Positions 34,801-49,800 of a stretch of DNA of 64,000 nt are shown piece by piece. A program made the position numbers and the translations under genes. The DNA comes from Ischnura elegans (Eukaryota; Arthropoda; Insecta; Odonata; Coenagrionidae). The stretch is from assembly GCF_921293095.1 (NCBI RefSeq), contig NC_060251.1, positions 100,860,566-100,924,565 of the forward strand, read 5' to 3'. The notes under the pieces were generated by a model, which was given only the letters and a program-made list of their open reading frames with translations, was not told the DNA's origin and searched no databases. Position 1 is the first letter of the stretch. Every line of letters starts with the position of its first letter.

Positions 34801-37800
34801 CCTTTAAAATGTGATAGTTGAATAAGCGATTTTTCTAGCCAGTTAAAAGTGATACCTTATGAAGAAAACGTTCGCTCAAGTTTTGGAATTGATTTGAAGC
34901 TGTGACTGTCCGTTGAAAGTTAACCGTGAAAGCCTTACCTGGCCGATAAGAATCGAATCTCGCTGAGGCCGTGGTGGTAAGAGTCGATCAGTGTTATGTT
35001 GAAAGCCGCGGCTCCACCTCCTCTTTGTACATTCATCGTTGGAACTTTCAATGGATCCAGCTTTGGCACGCCCCACTCTGGAAGGCCTAAGTAAAATAGC
35101 AAAGCAGCAATTAGTTGAAATCTACATAGCTCATCAGAAGTAAAACCTTGTGAGGTTTTATCTCAGCGTTTCGAGACAATCATACGGTAGGCACATAAAT
35201 TTGCTCTTAAAAGAAACTCGGCTTCTATATCTATTTTTCTAGAAGAATTTAGCTATCACTCCATATTTGAGCGTACTAGCTTGTATATATTTATTACCTC
35301 TTTAAATGTGTTTGCATTTTTAATACAAAGAAGAATGAAGATATTTGAGATATGGTAATGGAGACGGATGGTTTGCATGGAGGAGTACCTACTGACAATG
35401 AGAGGAAAGGGCATGTTGAAATCCACATTAAATGAGGGAGGAGAGTAGATGAAACAGGATATATTGATGCAAAAAAGGGATAAAATAGCGAAGCTCCATT
35501 AGTTTATATTTCTGTAGGTAATTTTTTAAAAGATTTCTATTGAGTTGAATCTCAGCGCCGGTGTACACAGTTCCCCTTGAGGTAGTCGTGTGCCAAGCAA
35601 ATAAAAATGCTCTTACGAGGATCTATGCTTCTATATCCATTTTCCCAGGAGAGAGTAGCTATCTTTTTTATTTGAGTACACATATTTATCGGTGCATTGA
35701 GTACCATTTTGAATAAAATCGTCTTTATTTCATTGAGGATAAAATGGGAATAAAATTTTACCAAAAATGTTTATTGTGTGTCAACAGTCTTTTATGCCAA
35801 AGCATCCAAAACCTAATAATATTACTTAATTTCCTTACCATTTTCCATCTTTGCCAACATTTCCTGGGCCATTTTCACGATGCAGGGTCCCAGCTCTGGG
35901 TCTTTGGGCTCGCATATTTTGGTTAAATCAGCTGTGAAAAGATAAATATATCAGTCGAGAAATATTTGGTATTTTTTAAAATACATTTAAATGATAATCG
36001 GGATAACAGATAAGTGCTATGAAACTTGTGTCAAATACGCAATTGTGAGATGCAAGTAGTGATCGAGGTTATCTGCCCCGCGAGTGCGTATCTGTATGTC
36101 AGTAAAACCTCTCAAGTTTTGACGATCCATCCGTCCAAAATGTATGAAAGCCAGTGCTCATCATTGCTCGGTTGCGTAGCAAGTGTACATAGAACTTTAG
36201 GGGTGCGATTTTGGAATTAATGTGGGGAAAGTCATTAGAAATCATTTTGCTCTCTTGATACCCCAGCAAAACATCTGCTAACCTCGGGTGTACGTAAGTC
36301 AGAAAATTAGCACTTTCCTGTCCTGGTTTCTGAAATAACGGTGAATCAGTTGGCCACGATCCTCCTCCCTCGTGAACTAAATTGACGCAATGTTAATGCT
36401 GCGATTTTTTTTGCGGGAGTACACAAAACCTTACTCAGCCGCTGCCTCACTTTCTAGCTAGCGGGGTGGTCAATCGAATTATTTTTGACGTAAATTTCTA
36501 TCGCATCTCTCTAATTTTTATCCAGCCCCTCGAAAATTTCCACTGTTTACAATATGACTATTGCTAGCAAAATTTTTAGAAGCTCAATATCTTTTAAAAT
36601 GAGTTGCCTGCCATTTTTCAAAGCAATTTTTATACTTGGCTGGCCAGAATCCAAGACCCTAGATTACCAAAGCCAGTGTTGACATCGAACCATCAATGCA
36701 AGGTCTGTGGTCCTTCACATTTAGCTCTCTCGCTGTCCCTAGGCTATGGAAGCCCTTAATTGAAATATATACCTGTGCTTTCCCTGTGTGTTGGTTGTGT
36801 ATTACTTGTTCCAATTGAATCCATAAATATTTATTGTATATTTTTCGGAAACTTCATCTCTCTTATCCAGCGTGTCACTATGAGTTAATTTACTCTATGA
36901 TTGGGATTATGTTTTGGAACAAATATTTTTATTTATAGGCGCAGTGCTACATGTCGGTAAAAGGGGCAATATTTGGGAAAACTCTATAGTTCTCCAGGGA
37001 GGGGTGAGAGAGGTGCAGATCTCGAAAAGATGCAATGCAGTTTATTCGTGAGAGTATTCCTCGAAGCATAAGATGATGTGCGAAGAGGTGAAAAAAATTG
37101 TTTTATTAGTATGATGAATTAGTGCTGTAAATAATTGAAAGTATATCCCCTTTTTGGCTTGAACTCGCGGTGTATTGCGGTCTAATTTCAAAACATGCAA
37201 TGTTTATGTAATTCGGGGCACCTGTCCATCTTATTTATATTCACACCAGATAACTATAATCATTGCAGGTAAATGTCTGTATGGGTTGAAAATTACATTT
37301 TATGGCGTTTTTATAAACTCGCTTTGTTTGTTATCTCGTCCGGGTGAAATCTTGTAACCCAATTTTAACCTTCTTTCCGAATGCCTATCAAGCTGAAATT
37401 TTCAGGATAACTGGGAATCAGATGAAAATGCAATATCATAGTACTTTTATTATGATTTTTACTGTATCTAGATTGTTATTCAGAATTTAAAATAAAATAT
37501 GGAGATTATTTTTAAAATGTCCACCAAAATCCGATGGCGGCGCTGCGATCGTTTAAAGGAACGAGAATGATGAAGTCGTGTCAGCGAATTTGTTTATATC
37601 CAAATTAATAGAGAAATTGATTGAACAATGTTTTACTTGTATTCTTTTTAATTCGCCATAAAAGCGTTTTTCTATGGAAAAATTATTGCTAGTCAATAGG
37701 CCTAACTGAGAATCGTGGCGGGAAGTTGGATTAGGGAAAGTGGACTTGAGGAATGATTCCGGAAATGCTCCTTTCAAACCTACCGTGGTTGGTAATGTGC

Positions 37801-40800
37801 CCCCGTCGACCCGTGACCCCGTAGTATTTCATTCTACAGTTCGACCTAGTTTATTGTCCTTCCTTTCATTCACAAAATTTGTTCTCTTCCTGCTCATCTA
37901 CGCTTATCCAATAGTTTTGTTTATATCACGGTTTTAAATACCCCTAGCCCCTTCGATTACGCGCCATCCACATCCGATCTCGTCATTATCGCATCTAGTA
38001 GTTTCCTCACCTTGATGACCTTGAAAGTAAAGAGACAACCTGATCACGCATGATTTAGGGCATGAGGTCCTACTAAACACGGTTGGTCAAGCTATATTCC
38101 CTTTAGTATACAATATTTATATTTAAGAAGATATATCACATTTGTATTCATTTATAATGTAGCACCACTTATATCAATGGGCTTATTCTACGCGTCGTTA
38201 CTACACTGTTGACCTTATATTGAATGTATTTGAAACTGTTTATCCGCGATAAAATTGAATTCTTAGCTATTACGCCGTACATACTCTTCAATGAATGTAG
38301 GTACTTTGGCTAACAGAAAACGGTGGATTAATATAGTGAAAGCATTTAAATGTTTTTTTTTTTTCGCAAGATAGATTCGATTTTTGATGGAATTTATAGT
38401 TTTTCAAGGAAAAATTCCTGCTTCAATTTTTACTCTGAGATGTTTTTATTATGGGCTACTCTTTACACACTGAATTAGTTACAGTGTTAGCGCATATTCT
38501 GAAACACGCATTCGGAATTTGTGTGGCATGACGGGAAACGAAAAAAAATTGTGCATCAAGAAAATAATAATTTCTTGAGAGTTGCGGTAATCGCAAATTG
38601 CGTCGGGATCTCTTTCTTCGAAACGAGGCTCAATGGAATGCCGGCTTTAGGGAACTCGGCAATTGTGAAAGTTCCAGTTGTTCGCGACGTTACGCAACGC
38701 CGACGGTGATCGTATTTCTGCTACCGCTGACTCCCTTCCCGTTCCCGCTAGAACCTTTGTTAATGATTAAACCACGCGGCCGATTTCTATGCGATAATTT
38801 TCATTCAGTCAGTAGCACATACTTGGGACAGGGATCTAACATGGTACAAAAGGTTTTTGTTTTACTTTTTCAGGTTGGCTACCATGGTGTAACGGCAAGG
38901 GTGGATCCAGGATTTTTTTCTGGAGGTAGGAGGGTATCAGGGTCTGACAGGTTAACGGACTTCTCATATTTAGGATTGAAAACCACATGCAACAATTACT
39001 TTCAAAATGTACTCTTAATTCTAATATAAAAGTATTTAATATGTAAATACTTATAAATATGTGAAAGCATAAAATTTATTAATATTTTTAGTAAAAACCC
39101 CGTCCATTATTTCAGCAACTGGGGGGGGGGGGGCACGTGACTCCGTGCTGAGTCCTCGGAGTAGTATCTATTGTTTAATAATCGTACTATCTTCAAAGAG
39201 TAGTGCTGATTGTTTTTCCTAAGTTCACGTGGTTTTTTTTTGCAGGTAAGTTTTGATACTGTTAAATGTAAAAAGAAAACGTACTACTGTGTCCCAAGCT
39301 AGATTATTTTGGTTTTAACATGGCACAGGCATTTGAAAACAAAGGTGTCCCAAAATAGGGGGAGGTATCCCTAACTTGGGACAACAAAAAAATAAATAAA
39401 AGAATGGTGGGTTGAAATTTTCGTATTTACAAAGTACAAGGGCTCTTCAGAGTTGTGGTTAACATTTATACAGTTTGTGGTTATTTTCTACACGGAAAAA
39501 AAAGTTTGGTTTGAACTATCGATTTCTGATGAAATTTATCAAACTTTTGGGTTCATATGGCACATTGAAAAATTCAGTAATAATTACCAAACCAGTTTGA
39601 TAAATTCTGTCAAACTGATTTGGTAATTGTTACCGAAATGGCCACAGCAGTTCGATAAAAACTATCAAAATCGAGAGTATAATAAAACCGATCTAGCGTG
39701 CACATGTGAAAGATTGTCTTTCCAGAAAACAGTATTCTGATTGAAAATCATAAAATTAGGAGTTTAACTTAAGTTTCTGCAAAAGAAATAAGAAAAAAGT
39801 GGAAAAATAGTATTCATGCATGAAGCATCGAACGTGGGTCCCCCGCGTGGTAGCTACGTACTCTAACAACTAGTCTAATTTTTTTTATCATTAGATCTTT
39901 TTATTCATTAGCGAAAACTTTCTTTGCACTTACATCCCGATAACAACCAACAAAACTGAAAATATACATACACCAAACACTTCCACACACCCATAATGAT
40001 TACAATACCTGTAGATATGCATCAAATACTTTTTACAATTGTACTAAACATTTTAAATACATGGTTACAATAACTATTTTTCTTTCTTGTTTTAATGTTA
40101 GGTAACAGAGAAGACATTAATGTTTAAAATACACTTTAGGGAAATGAATACTCTTTGAGAATATTTCTTGCCTCTTGGCCTAATAAGTTTAAATCCATAT
40201 TTTCAAAGTTTTTGTCAAAGGTACCTTCGTTTTTTACAATCTGATTAATAAAGGACGTCGTTATTAGACCCATCGCGTCCATTTTGTGGCTTGGAAAAAG
40301 GGTATAGTTCAAACATAAAATTTTTAGATCGCTTATATCTTTTTCTCCAAAGATATTCAGCTTCCTAAACATAGCTTTAACATCACACCATTTTTTTCTT
40401 ACTTTTAAGCATGTAAAAAATTTGTGCTGTAAATCTTCTGTGATCTTACAATATTCACAAAGTTCTGAGGTGACCATACCGATTTTTTTTAGTTTAATTT
40501 TTTTTGTTTTAGTCTGAATCGGTTGCCATAATAATTGATAACTCAAACGCTGTAATATATTATTATTGGAAATAATCAACCTTTGTTTTGAAATGTGAAT
40601 AAGGTGTGACTTCATCTTCCCTTTGTAAGCTTAAGGAGAATACTTGATGCACACAATTGCATGAAGTAGTTACTCCATATGAATATCTAGTGCAGATGCG
40701 CAAGTAAACTTTATTTGCAGGCTTTTAAAGTCGATATGGAAATGACTAATGTACTGGGTGATATCCTTAGCATGGATTGGGTCTAGTATGTCGACTTTTA

Positions 40801-43800
40801 TCACATGTTATTAAACATGATCGCGAATGATTATACCTCAAGAATATCTCTAATTAAAGTTTTAATGTGTCGAAATATGCAAACATTTCCTTACAGCTTT
40901 AATATCCAAGGTAATACGCTATTCAATCATTGTCTTTGATGCACCACTTTCGGATAACATTGCAATTTAAAGCAGGAGCAAACAGAAAAATGAACGTAAA
41001 CAAATTATAACGTTATCGCCATCACAAATAATGAAAACAAATCATTTCTACCCAACTATCTTTTATGTAAGGCCTGTTTAAGACTTTCAACTGCAAATGT
41101 GCATTGGTATAAACAAAAGAGGTGCGGCAGACCGTTCGATAGATTACGAAACGCTTATTAAATTCTATCAAACCAAATTTGCATAGCAATGTAGAGTTTG
41201 ATAATTTTTACCAAACAAGCAATCACCTTCGTAATATTAACCATAACTTCGAAGAAAGTTACCAAACTCAGAATCGTATTAAATTAATTCAGTTATTTTT
41301 ACCAAACTCTTTCGTGCAACTGACCAAATTATGCAATACCAAAATGTTTGATGAAATATATCAAGAGCTCACGCTAGCGTTTGGTAAAATAAATCAAGTG
41401 CTTAATAATTTGCATCAAAGTTTAAGTATATTTAACAAAAATACTCCCTATCACACCAGTTCGATAGTTTTAAACAAATATTTTTTTTCCGTGTACAGTA
41501 TTTTTATTTATGCTTGAAATGATGAATTCCTAAGAACAGTAGGAGAGAAGAGAAGTCGTCGTGAAAACCTTAATAAGATAACTAACTATAAGAAATCACG
41601 ATGGATCGAATCACATAGATTGGTGAAAGAAACCACACAAATCGGACAGATTTCTAAATTTTCAATCACATCACCCTCTTTAAACATAAAATAAATGTAG
41701 CACTTGCACTAAAATTTAGAGCTCTGAATTTGAGCAATAACATATTGCACGAAAATAATTAAAATAATCCAGGATATTCTGAAGAAAAATCATTTTCCAA
41801 AAAACTTATACATTCTATACTTCACACAAACAACGCTATATATTCACATACTCAAAATTCCCTAAACAAAAAAGATTCATCAAATACAACATCCCCATAC
41901 CGTGGAATCATCTATTAGTAAATTATCTAAACAAATTACGAAGGTATTCAATGAAATAAATTATAAAATTGCACACAAAAATCATAATATTTAATTCACA
42001 TCACATAATTTAAAAAATAGGTTTTCACAACACAAGTCATCAGTAAAAGGTGGTATAACTGTGTGCTCTTGCTAGCCACAGCATAAGCAATGGCCATGTT
42101 TTTGATTTTGACAACGCCGAAATTTTAGATCATGAGGTTAGCTTGAAAAAAAGACTTTTCAAAGAAATGGTTTACATATCAAAAACAAATAACAGTTGCA
42201 ATACAAAAACAGACATTGAAAACCTCAGTAAAATTTATTTTTATTTAATTAATCAAAATTAATGGTGACTAGGTGTGGTAATGGCTTAGTAACATAATAT
42301 CAATAAATATGTACAAAGTTAAGGTATGTCAAAAAATTTTATGCATTCTGTTCTTATATATATATTTAAATTATATTATTGTAAAAAAACCTATCGTAAC
42401 ATTTATTTATGTAAAAGTATTGCAATCTTTGTATTTTATATTGTTCTTATGTTTTCTTTCATAGCCCTGATGATAGTTTAAAATAAACAGAAACGTTGGC
42501 TAAAACTTTTTTGCATAACATACATTGACCTACACTCCAAGAACTATTTTAGCATCACTTAATAAGAAGACGGAACAACCGTATGGGTCACATTTTGAGA
42601 CATGATGGCTTGATGAAGACAATCGTTGAGGGACAAGTGGATGGAAGAAAAAAAGAAGACTTCGGGCAAAATATATGGAACAGGTAAAGAAAGAGAAGAA
42701 ATAGGTGTGAAAAGATAAGCTTATAGGAGAGTAGAGTGGAGAGCTGCGTCAAACCAGTGTTGATGATGATGTTGATGACATAAAATTTGTCGCTAGTATT
42801 TGTTACTATTTTTTTTGCCCGTGAGGCATATGTAAAGTTATCGTAAAAGAGTGGTGCTGTAATGAACATAGTATGAATGAAAACAGAATTACTTGCACTT
42901 CATGTTTTATTTTTTGTCTCAAACAGTTTTTTTCATACCCAATAAATTTCAATGTGTTCGCTCTTAGTCGTTCGAAAAGAGAGTAACCCGGCGTCTACAT
43001 TAGCCTACTCCTAAAGTGCCCTTTTCCCACCTATTGGTTCCGGATTCAAATCCCGGTGGTGGCCGAGATTTATCAGAGGCTGTCCGATCCCTTCTTGAGT
43101 GCCTTGAGGGGGGCACTCAGCACTTCGTCCGTCGTTAAGCTGTGGTCTCCTTGGCAACTGTCGGTAGGAGTAGTCTATTGTCGACGCCGAGTTTCTATCT
43201 AGTCGAGTGGCTAAAGGCAAACGCATTGACATTTATTAATTATGAAAAAAAACTATCTGAGGCGACAATTTAAAAAACTAACTATATAATTCTGTTTTCA
43301 TTAAACCATGTTCAAAACTGCGCCATTCTTTCACGATAATCCGGCTTTATTGTAAAATGGAAAACTAATGAAAGCTTGCATAAAGCTATTCGGATTTCCG
43401 GTCAAGTAATGGGATTCATGTTGGCTGGCAATGTGAGGTCTGTCGAGTTCCTCGTTAAAACGAAATATCGCCAGGCCATCTTCGAGTAAAAGCACAGGAA
43501 AGCTGAGGGGCCTCCAGTTTTCTCCGAACGTGGAGGTAACATTCATAGAGAAACTCAAACTTAAGGTCCTGAACGTACTCACTGTTTGCCCTAAGTTTTT
43601 TTTATCACTTGGACGACACTTGTATCTTGTCTCCGAATGGAGTGGAAGCACTAATGTCAAGCTTGAGACGACAAGTTTGAAAATAAAAACCATGCGCTGT
43701 GATTCTAATTCCATCCAAAACCGTATATTTATAAATAGATTCGGTTTTCATTTAGTGAAAATTCATGGTGAACGAAGATGAAGAACCTCTGTAAGTTTTC

Positions 43801-46800
43801 ACATAATTTTTGTATTGTACGTAGTTATTTTTTACACTATCGCTTCCACTCCATTCCAAGAAAAGATTAAATTGTTGAACGTTCCAGTGAAACCGTCATA
43901 CTAATAACCGCGTCGTAATCGTGAACGACGGCTTAGCATCGAAACTTGAGAGGAATCGATTCTCGATTCCACCGATTGTCGATTCCACCGATTCTCGGAA
44001 TCGGAATCGAGATTCGGTCGTCTAATGTCGATTCCGGTTCCAAAAGATAAAAATTTTGAACATAGACTAAAAGCTTGGGGCATTAGGGCCGTCACACTCC
44101 TGAACCATAGTGCAGTGTACATTATTAAGGTTACGATGTATGTCTGAAGCAGTTAAAAGTGTTCTTTATCATATTAAAGCTGAGAATGTATTACGATAAT
44201 ACTAAACCGCTATTTTTTATAAATATACTTTTTGGGCCACTTTATTGTCTTTTTTATTTATTCTACTCAGGTTTAAATAAAAAAACAAAAATGCTACGGA
44301 AAAATCAATATTCCACTTGTTAGCTTGATTAAGAATCGATGGAATCGGGAATAAATTTGAATGAATTGGAAGCTGAATAAAAAAAGTGGAATCTACTCGT
44401 ACACAGTCGAAAGGCGTCGTGCCAATAAAACGTTTTTATGAAATTTACAAGAGTTGTTTATCTTCATTCACCCTGCATTAAATTCAAATTATGAATTTAG
44501 CTGGTGGCATGTTTTTATGCCCTATCATTTTCACTGGCTTTTGCGTGCATTATCATCCATGTATTTCGGTCACCAGCCCGCTTTTAGACTTGCGCAACGC
44601 TCTGCAGAACCCGGAGTTTTCCCATGTCCCATAAACGAACCACCGAAATCACGATATTACGAGATGCGTGTTTCGGTGACATAATGGCCTTTAAGACGGA
44701 GTGAGAGAGAGAGAGAGAATCCAGCCCTCTACCGGCCAAGAAGCGGCTGCGAGACGCTTATTGCTTCCCTCCCAATCTTCCACGAAGACTTTCTCCGCCG
44801 GTCACACCGTGAAAGGGACTTTTGCCTCTAAACGCTGGACTCACTTCCTGCACGAAGGTTGCCCCGCGCGGACCCAAATGGGAGGAGTGAGTCTGCAGCT
44901 TCCATTTGTGAACACCGCACGCGGTTCTTCTTAAGTAATTTCTCTTCCCGCTTTTAGATAAAAAACTATACGCTCGCGGTAACCAGGTTCATTATGCATT
45001 ACGTGTTGTTTACAGTTCTTTCCGCAGAGGAAGTCATTGGAAAAATTAAGAAGGGAAATTAAGCCTCGCCCATTCCGCGTGAAGTGACTGAAATGTATAT
45101 CCAACAGCTCGGCCTATACAACGATGGAAAATTCAAGTTTGCTCAGTTTAAAGTAAAGTCTAAGTTTACGATGTTAAACTAAATAAATTTCGAACTAATT
45201 CGATGTAATTTTATGTATTTTAATCAATATTATTCTCGATTAAAATCGTCGAAAACTTACACATCTTAGCAAACCCACTGTATATTTATAAATTTAACCT
45301 ATTTTTCAAATAATTTAAATTTAAAAAATTCTGCATCAATACACTCTGGTCAAAACGACTTTTTCACCAATTACATGACTTGTAAAAGACAATTGACAAA
45401 AATGGTTGTAAATGGAACCAGTGAAATTAATGAGCTTCGACAAGTTCTTCCAATTAAACAGAGGTATCAAAACTGTCGACTTTTCCGTCATTCTGTCCGA
45501 GTTTTAAGAAGGTTTCTTTGCTTTGTAGGCAAATCTGTTTGAAACTTAAATGATTTCTCTGGTATTTTTCCATTACAATTCAGGCACGAATACATTGGGA
45601 AATATTTTGAGCAATTAGTATTTAAATTATCCGGCTAATGTTTTAGAAATTTATTTCGTTTCCATAACACGCAGTGATTCGTAGCACGAAAGTACTCAAC
45701 AGAAGGTGGTAATTAATGCCAATGCATCTGCGTGCATCCATGTGAATGGATTTGGGTCAAAGGAATCGCCTGACTCCATAGCTCAAGATTGAGGTCGAGT
45801 ATATTTGAAAACAAATATTTATTGGGCGAAAGCGTACGAGTATTCTTGGTTGGTAGACCTTGGTGCGAAATATTCGTCAAGCGCTTAATTTTGGACGTAT
45901 GATCTTCAATGTGCCGCCCTTATTGTTTATCTAAGGCCATAGGGAGCCTGTCTTTTATCCTTGAATTGGAAGAATGCCATGCTGTGGACAGTTAATTTCT
46001 CCTTGCAAGAAATATTGACAATTTTAGCTGCATTCCGAAAAGGAGATTTCTTGAAAGCTCTTAGTACGAGAGCTCTTTCTTTCGTAGAAGAGTGGGAACA
46101 TACGGAAGATTAAAAGTAAAACGTGTGGCATGAGTAGAGAATAGGATATGGATTGGTAGAGATAGTTATGAAAAGTAGGAAGCTTGGTAGATCTTTACTG
46201 AACAAAGGACTATAAGGTGAATAAATAAATGTCAAGTAGTGGTAATAGGATCGTGTATAATGGCACAGGTTATGTCGATTCCGAGATCCATTTTCTGGCA
46301 ATTTAAGCATTTTCTCCCTTATAATTTGTCATTGGGACGTTTTATTTCTCTGGTCGTTATAGCTTTCAGCTCTAAGTTGGTTTATGCTGCGTCACAAAAA
46401 ATGGAGTAGAAAGGGATTGTGGTAAAATTTTAAACGTAAATGTAAAGTTTAAACCTAAATTAATAAATATTCCATTACACTTTGGTCAAAATTTATGTGA
46501 TAGCCACAGACGGTCGTAGTGACGTTAAGCATTTTTGGAGGTCCACCAAGATGAACCCTACTCATAGAGGTCATAGGCGTTAGAAAATAAAAATTGGGAT
46601 AACTCGGGGGTATGCGAAAAATGGGCTTTTTTGCGGTTATTATTGAAACCTGATTTTGAGAATTTATTCGTATATCAATTGTTTTATTTTTCATCGGGTA
46701 ATATATCAAGGTGTGATAATCTGAAAGACTGATTTGTGTGTTTGTTTGTTTTTGCGAGTATATTTAAAGCCAAGGCGATCTAGGGTTAGAAACAATTTTG

Positions 46801-49800
46801 GAATGAAAAATGGCATTAATTATAATCGATACGTGTCACCTAAGTGCTTAGTGCCGACGAATTTTATTTAAACTTGGTTATCATTCTTACTCTGATGACC
46901 GTCAGTTTTCTATGCTGACTAGTGTTCCTAAATATAGCCCTCTCATTTGACCGATAAATCAATTTTTAATTAGAGCGGATTCCTCTCCTAGTTCGTGATA
47001 AAGGCGGTTGGTATTTCATACGCGAATAAAAGAATTTTTTTTGGTATTGTACAACGTCAATGATTGTGTAATTAAGACTTAGGATTATCAGTGGTCGTTC
47101 TATTCTCAAGTTGAACGCGGTTGATTAATTGATAGTCTATTGTACTTGAATTCTCGCTGGTCAATAGTCTCGTAAGTGGTCTAGTCAACCATTGCGATAT
47201 CACACGTGCGTGATACCGTGAAAAATTAATTTTCCCCGAGTTATATTCGTCTGCGAGAATAATGGACTCTCCTACGGAAAATCATTTTCAGCAAACACGG
47301 TCCTTAACAGTCAAATGGTACATCATTTTGCACTACCCGCTATCTCTACTTTGAAGATTATGGAGTAACATTGAAACCTAAGTCTTCATACATTTTTATA
47401 ACCGTGGGAAATGCAATTATTTATTTCAAAATACAATATCATTGTGTAGCCCTTATTAGTTTCTGGAATCAGGTGATAAGGTAATCCATAAAGAATCCTG
47501 CTTTTATTTATTTAATCCAGATGTAAGCTAGTATAGGTGTGGGTAGAGATAATCCTTGACTAGGTCAAATGCTTATAAAGTTAACATATTCAGGCTGGGA
47601 GGGACAGTGTTTTTCCCTGAGCCGCGTCTCACATCCGATGATTTTGATTTGGGGTGTCCGAAGACTTCACTTGGGATGTAAACCGTGGGCACATTGATCA
47701 GTCACCTAACGCTCTGCTCACTTGTGCACCGCTGTTCCCCGAGGAAAATTACTTGGTTAAAATTATGAGTTTAAAATTTGAAAGAGACTGTAAGCACATT
47801 TTCCAATATGCAAGCCAGTTAGGTTTGATGCTGAAAGATGCAAGCTTCACCTCAACAAAACAGGCGAAGCCAACTTTCTCCGGAGAGATATCATAGAACA
47901 ATGATACTTCATTTAAATTTTACAAACTCTGCCACACGTGTTTCAACAGTCTTCATCGGGTACTGCAAGCTAGTCGAAATACATGTGGTATGGTTTGTAA
48001 CATAAAAAGGTAGTGAGTAGGATGATATCTTTGTGCATCATTCAAGAAAACATATGGAAATAAGGCATTTGATGTTTCTCTAAACTGCATCGACCGAATA
48101 CCTCCTTACTCGCCTTATATGGGGATGTCTAATTGGGATTTTAGGACGCCTGTCCAATCGTATGCTGCCTCTTTGCATCGGCTTGGCATAGTTATAACCG
48201 GTATTTTGATAGAAGATAAGGCTATTTGCAAAAGCGCGTATGCTTACAAGTAAATGAAATGTAAAAACTACATTCGTCGTGATAAATTCTTCAATTATTC
48301 ATGATTGTAGAGGCACTAGACCTCATCATCCACACTTACTGCCATGTAAAGTGCTCTGTTGTGACCTCCTGGAGGGGTTCGAGATGAGGCTTTGATGGAA
48401 AATGGAGAAGTTATTGGACGGAAAGAAAATGAACGAGAAGGTGCTAGACTTGGTGGCCGCGGACGCGGCGGTTAACTTCTCCAAGAGATGCCGATGAGAT
48501 CGAAGGCTTGGATAGAGCTAGTAATGAGCGGGAAGGGTTTTTTTTTTAAAGCCGCGTTGGAGAGAAGAATATTGGGGAAACGAGGAGGGAGGGGGAATAA
48601 CATAGATTTTGAAATTACATGAAAGTGGCATTATTGCGAATTGGAGACGGAATTTCAATGTAGGAGGTGAGGTATTTCGGTGTGATTTATTGAAATATGT
48701 TCCACCTAAACCTACCTTAATTGATGGAATAGAATACCGATAACCCTTCCGTGACTGTGCGGGGTAACTTAGTAACCCCAAATTATGTTAATTTTATGTA
48801 TTTTTTTAATTTTGTCCCTTTGATATTTTTTGTATTTGAGCTCAGCCACTTTGTTGTTATTTAGGTGACGAATGATTTTTTTTTCGTTTAAATTGTTTTT
48901 GAAAACGTCAATTTTTATTGGAGGGGTAACCGAGTTACCCCGCACTGTTGTTGGCGGGTAGAAAAAAACTTGATTCTCATGATTGCAGGGATAAAAGTTG
49001 AATGCAATAAATTTTATGATATTGCATCTACAATGACGCCAATATTCTACATGGTGGCACCTTTTGTACTTCTTTTTCCATTGCGTGATAATATTAATGT
49101 ATAGTTACAATAGCAAAATATAAATTATTTCTGCCGTTTCGTACAAAATTAATGCAAAAACTTAAATGTAGCGTACAATTTATTTATCAATTATACACAA
49201 AAGATATTATACCATTAAACAAAGAGCCATGGCGTTGAATTCCAGGAAAGACTAAAATACAACATATAATTTATGAATTGTGAATGGGGTACCTGAGATA
49301 CCCCACACAGTCGTTCGCGTAAGTTTTCCAGGCACAGTCACGGAAGGGTTAATGTCATCTTAAATGCCACCATGTCGTTGCATCAAGACTTAAAAGGCAA
49401 TGGTGTGCTCACACTATTGTCGGTAAACGGATGGACAGATTAAATGGTCGGATAGGGTGAGAGACGAGGTGCCGTATTAAAGAAGCGAAGGAAGGGCAAT
49501 GTGGAGCACCATACTCCACAGAAAAATTCCAATGGATAGGCCCCACCTTGTGGCATAGTAATTTCGTGAGATACATGAGGTAGGGAGGAATTGTGGGAAA
49601 AGTCTCCCGAAGAAGGCCATGAGACATAAAAACTCTTGGTTGGTGAACATCTGGTAACTGAAGGAATCCTATTAGAATGGGCTGCAATGCACCAATTTTA
49701 GGAATGCATCACTACAAATGAATGAATGGTGTGTTTATTTCTAAGTTGCATAGGGTGGACCTTTTAGAAGGGTTGGACGACATGCCCCGTGACGACCCTG

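Larger units (their letters stand above)
39489..41495. mobile_element. 2-kb element with TACACGG inverted ends and dense internal motifs
   Basis: The left end TACACGGAAAAAAAA (39489 onward) matches the reverse complement of the right end (to 41495), and both continue into a TTTG.TT..AACTATCG-like block. Inside the ends, roughly 170 bp on the left and 340 bp on the right are packed with short repeats of taccaaac / tatcaaac and their complements, spaced 15-40 bp apart. The centre holds a LINE fragment (40136-40615) and a tRNA-like piece (39818-39882). No transposase was found. The superfamily is unknown to me. Confidence 0.5.

Noticed and set aside
39818-39882. Functional tRNA gene
   Set aside because: A- and B-box-like words are present but the acceptor stem does not pair and it sits within a repeat; called a tRNA-like remnant. 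The same applies to 2755-2850.
44454-44934. Two plus-strand ORFs around a GA microsatellite and GC-rich block
   Set aside because: No domain, no splice context in either direction that joins the takeout-like gene; treated as unassigned.
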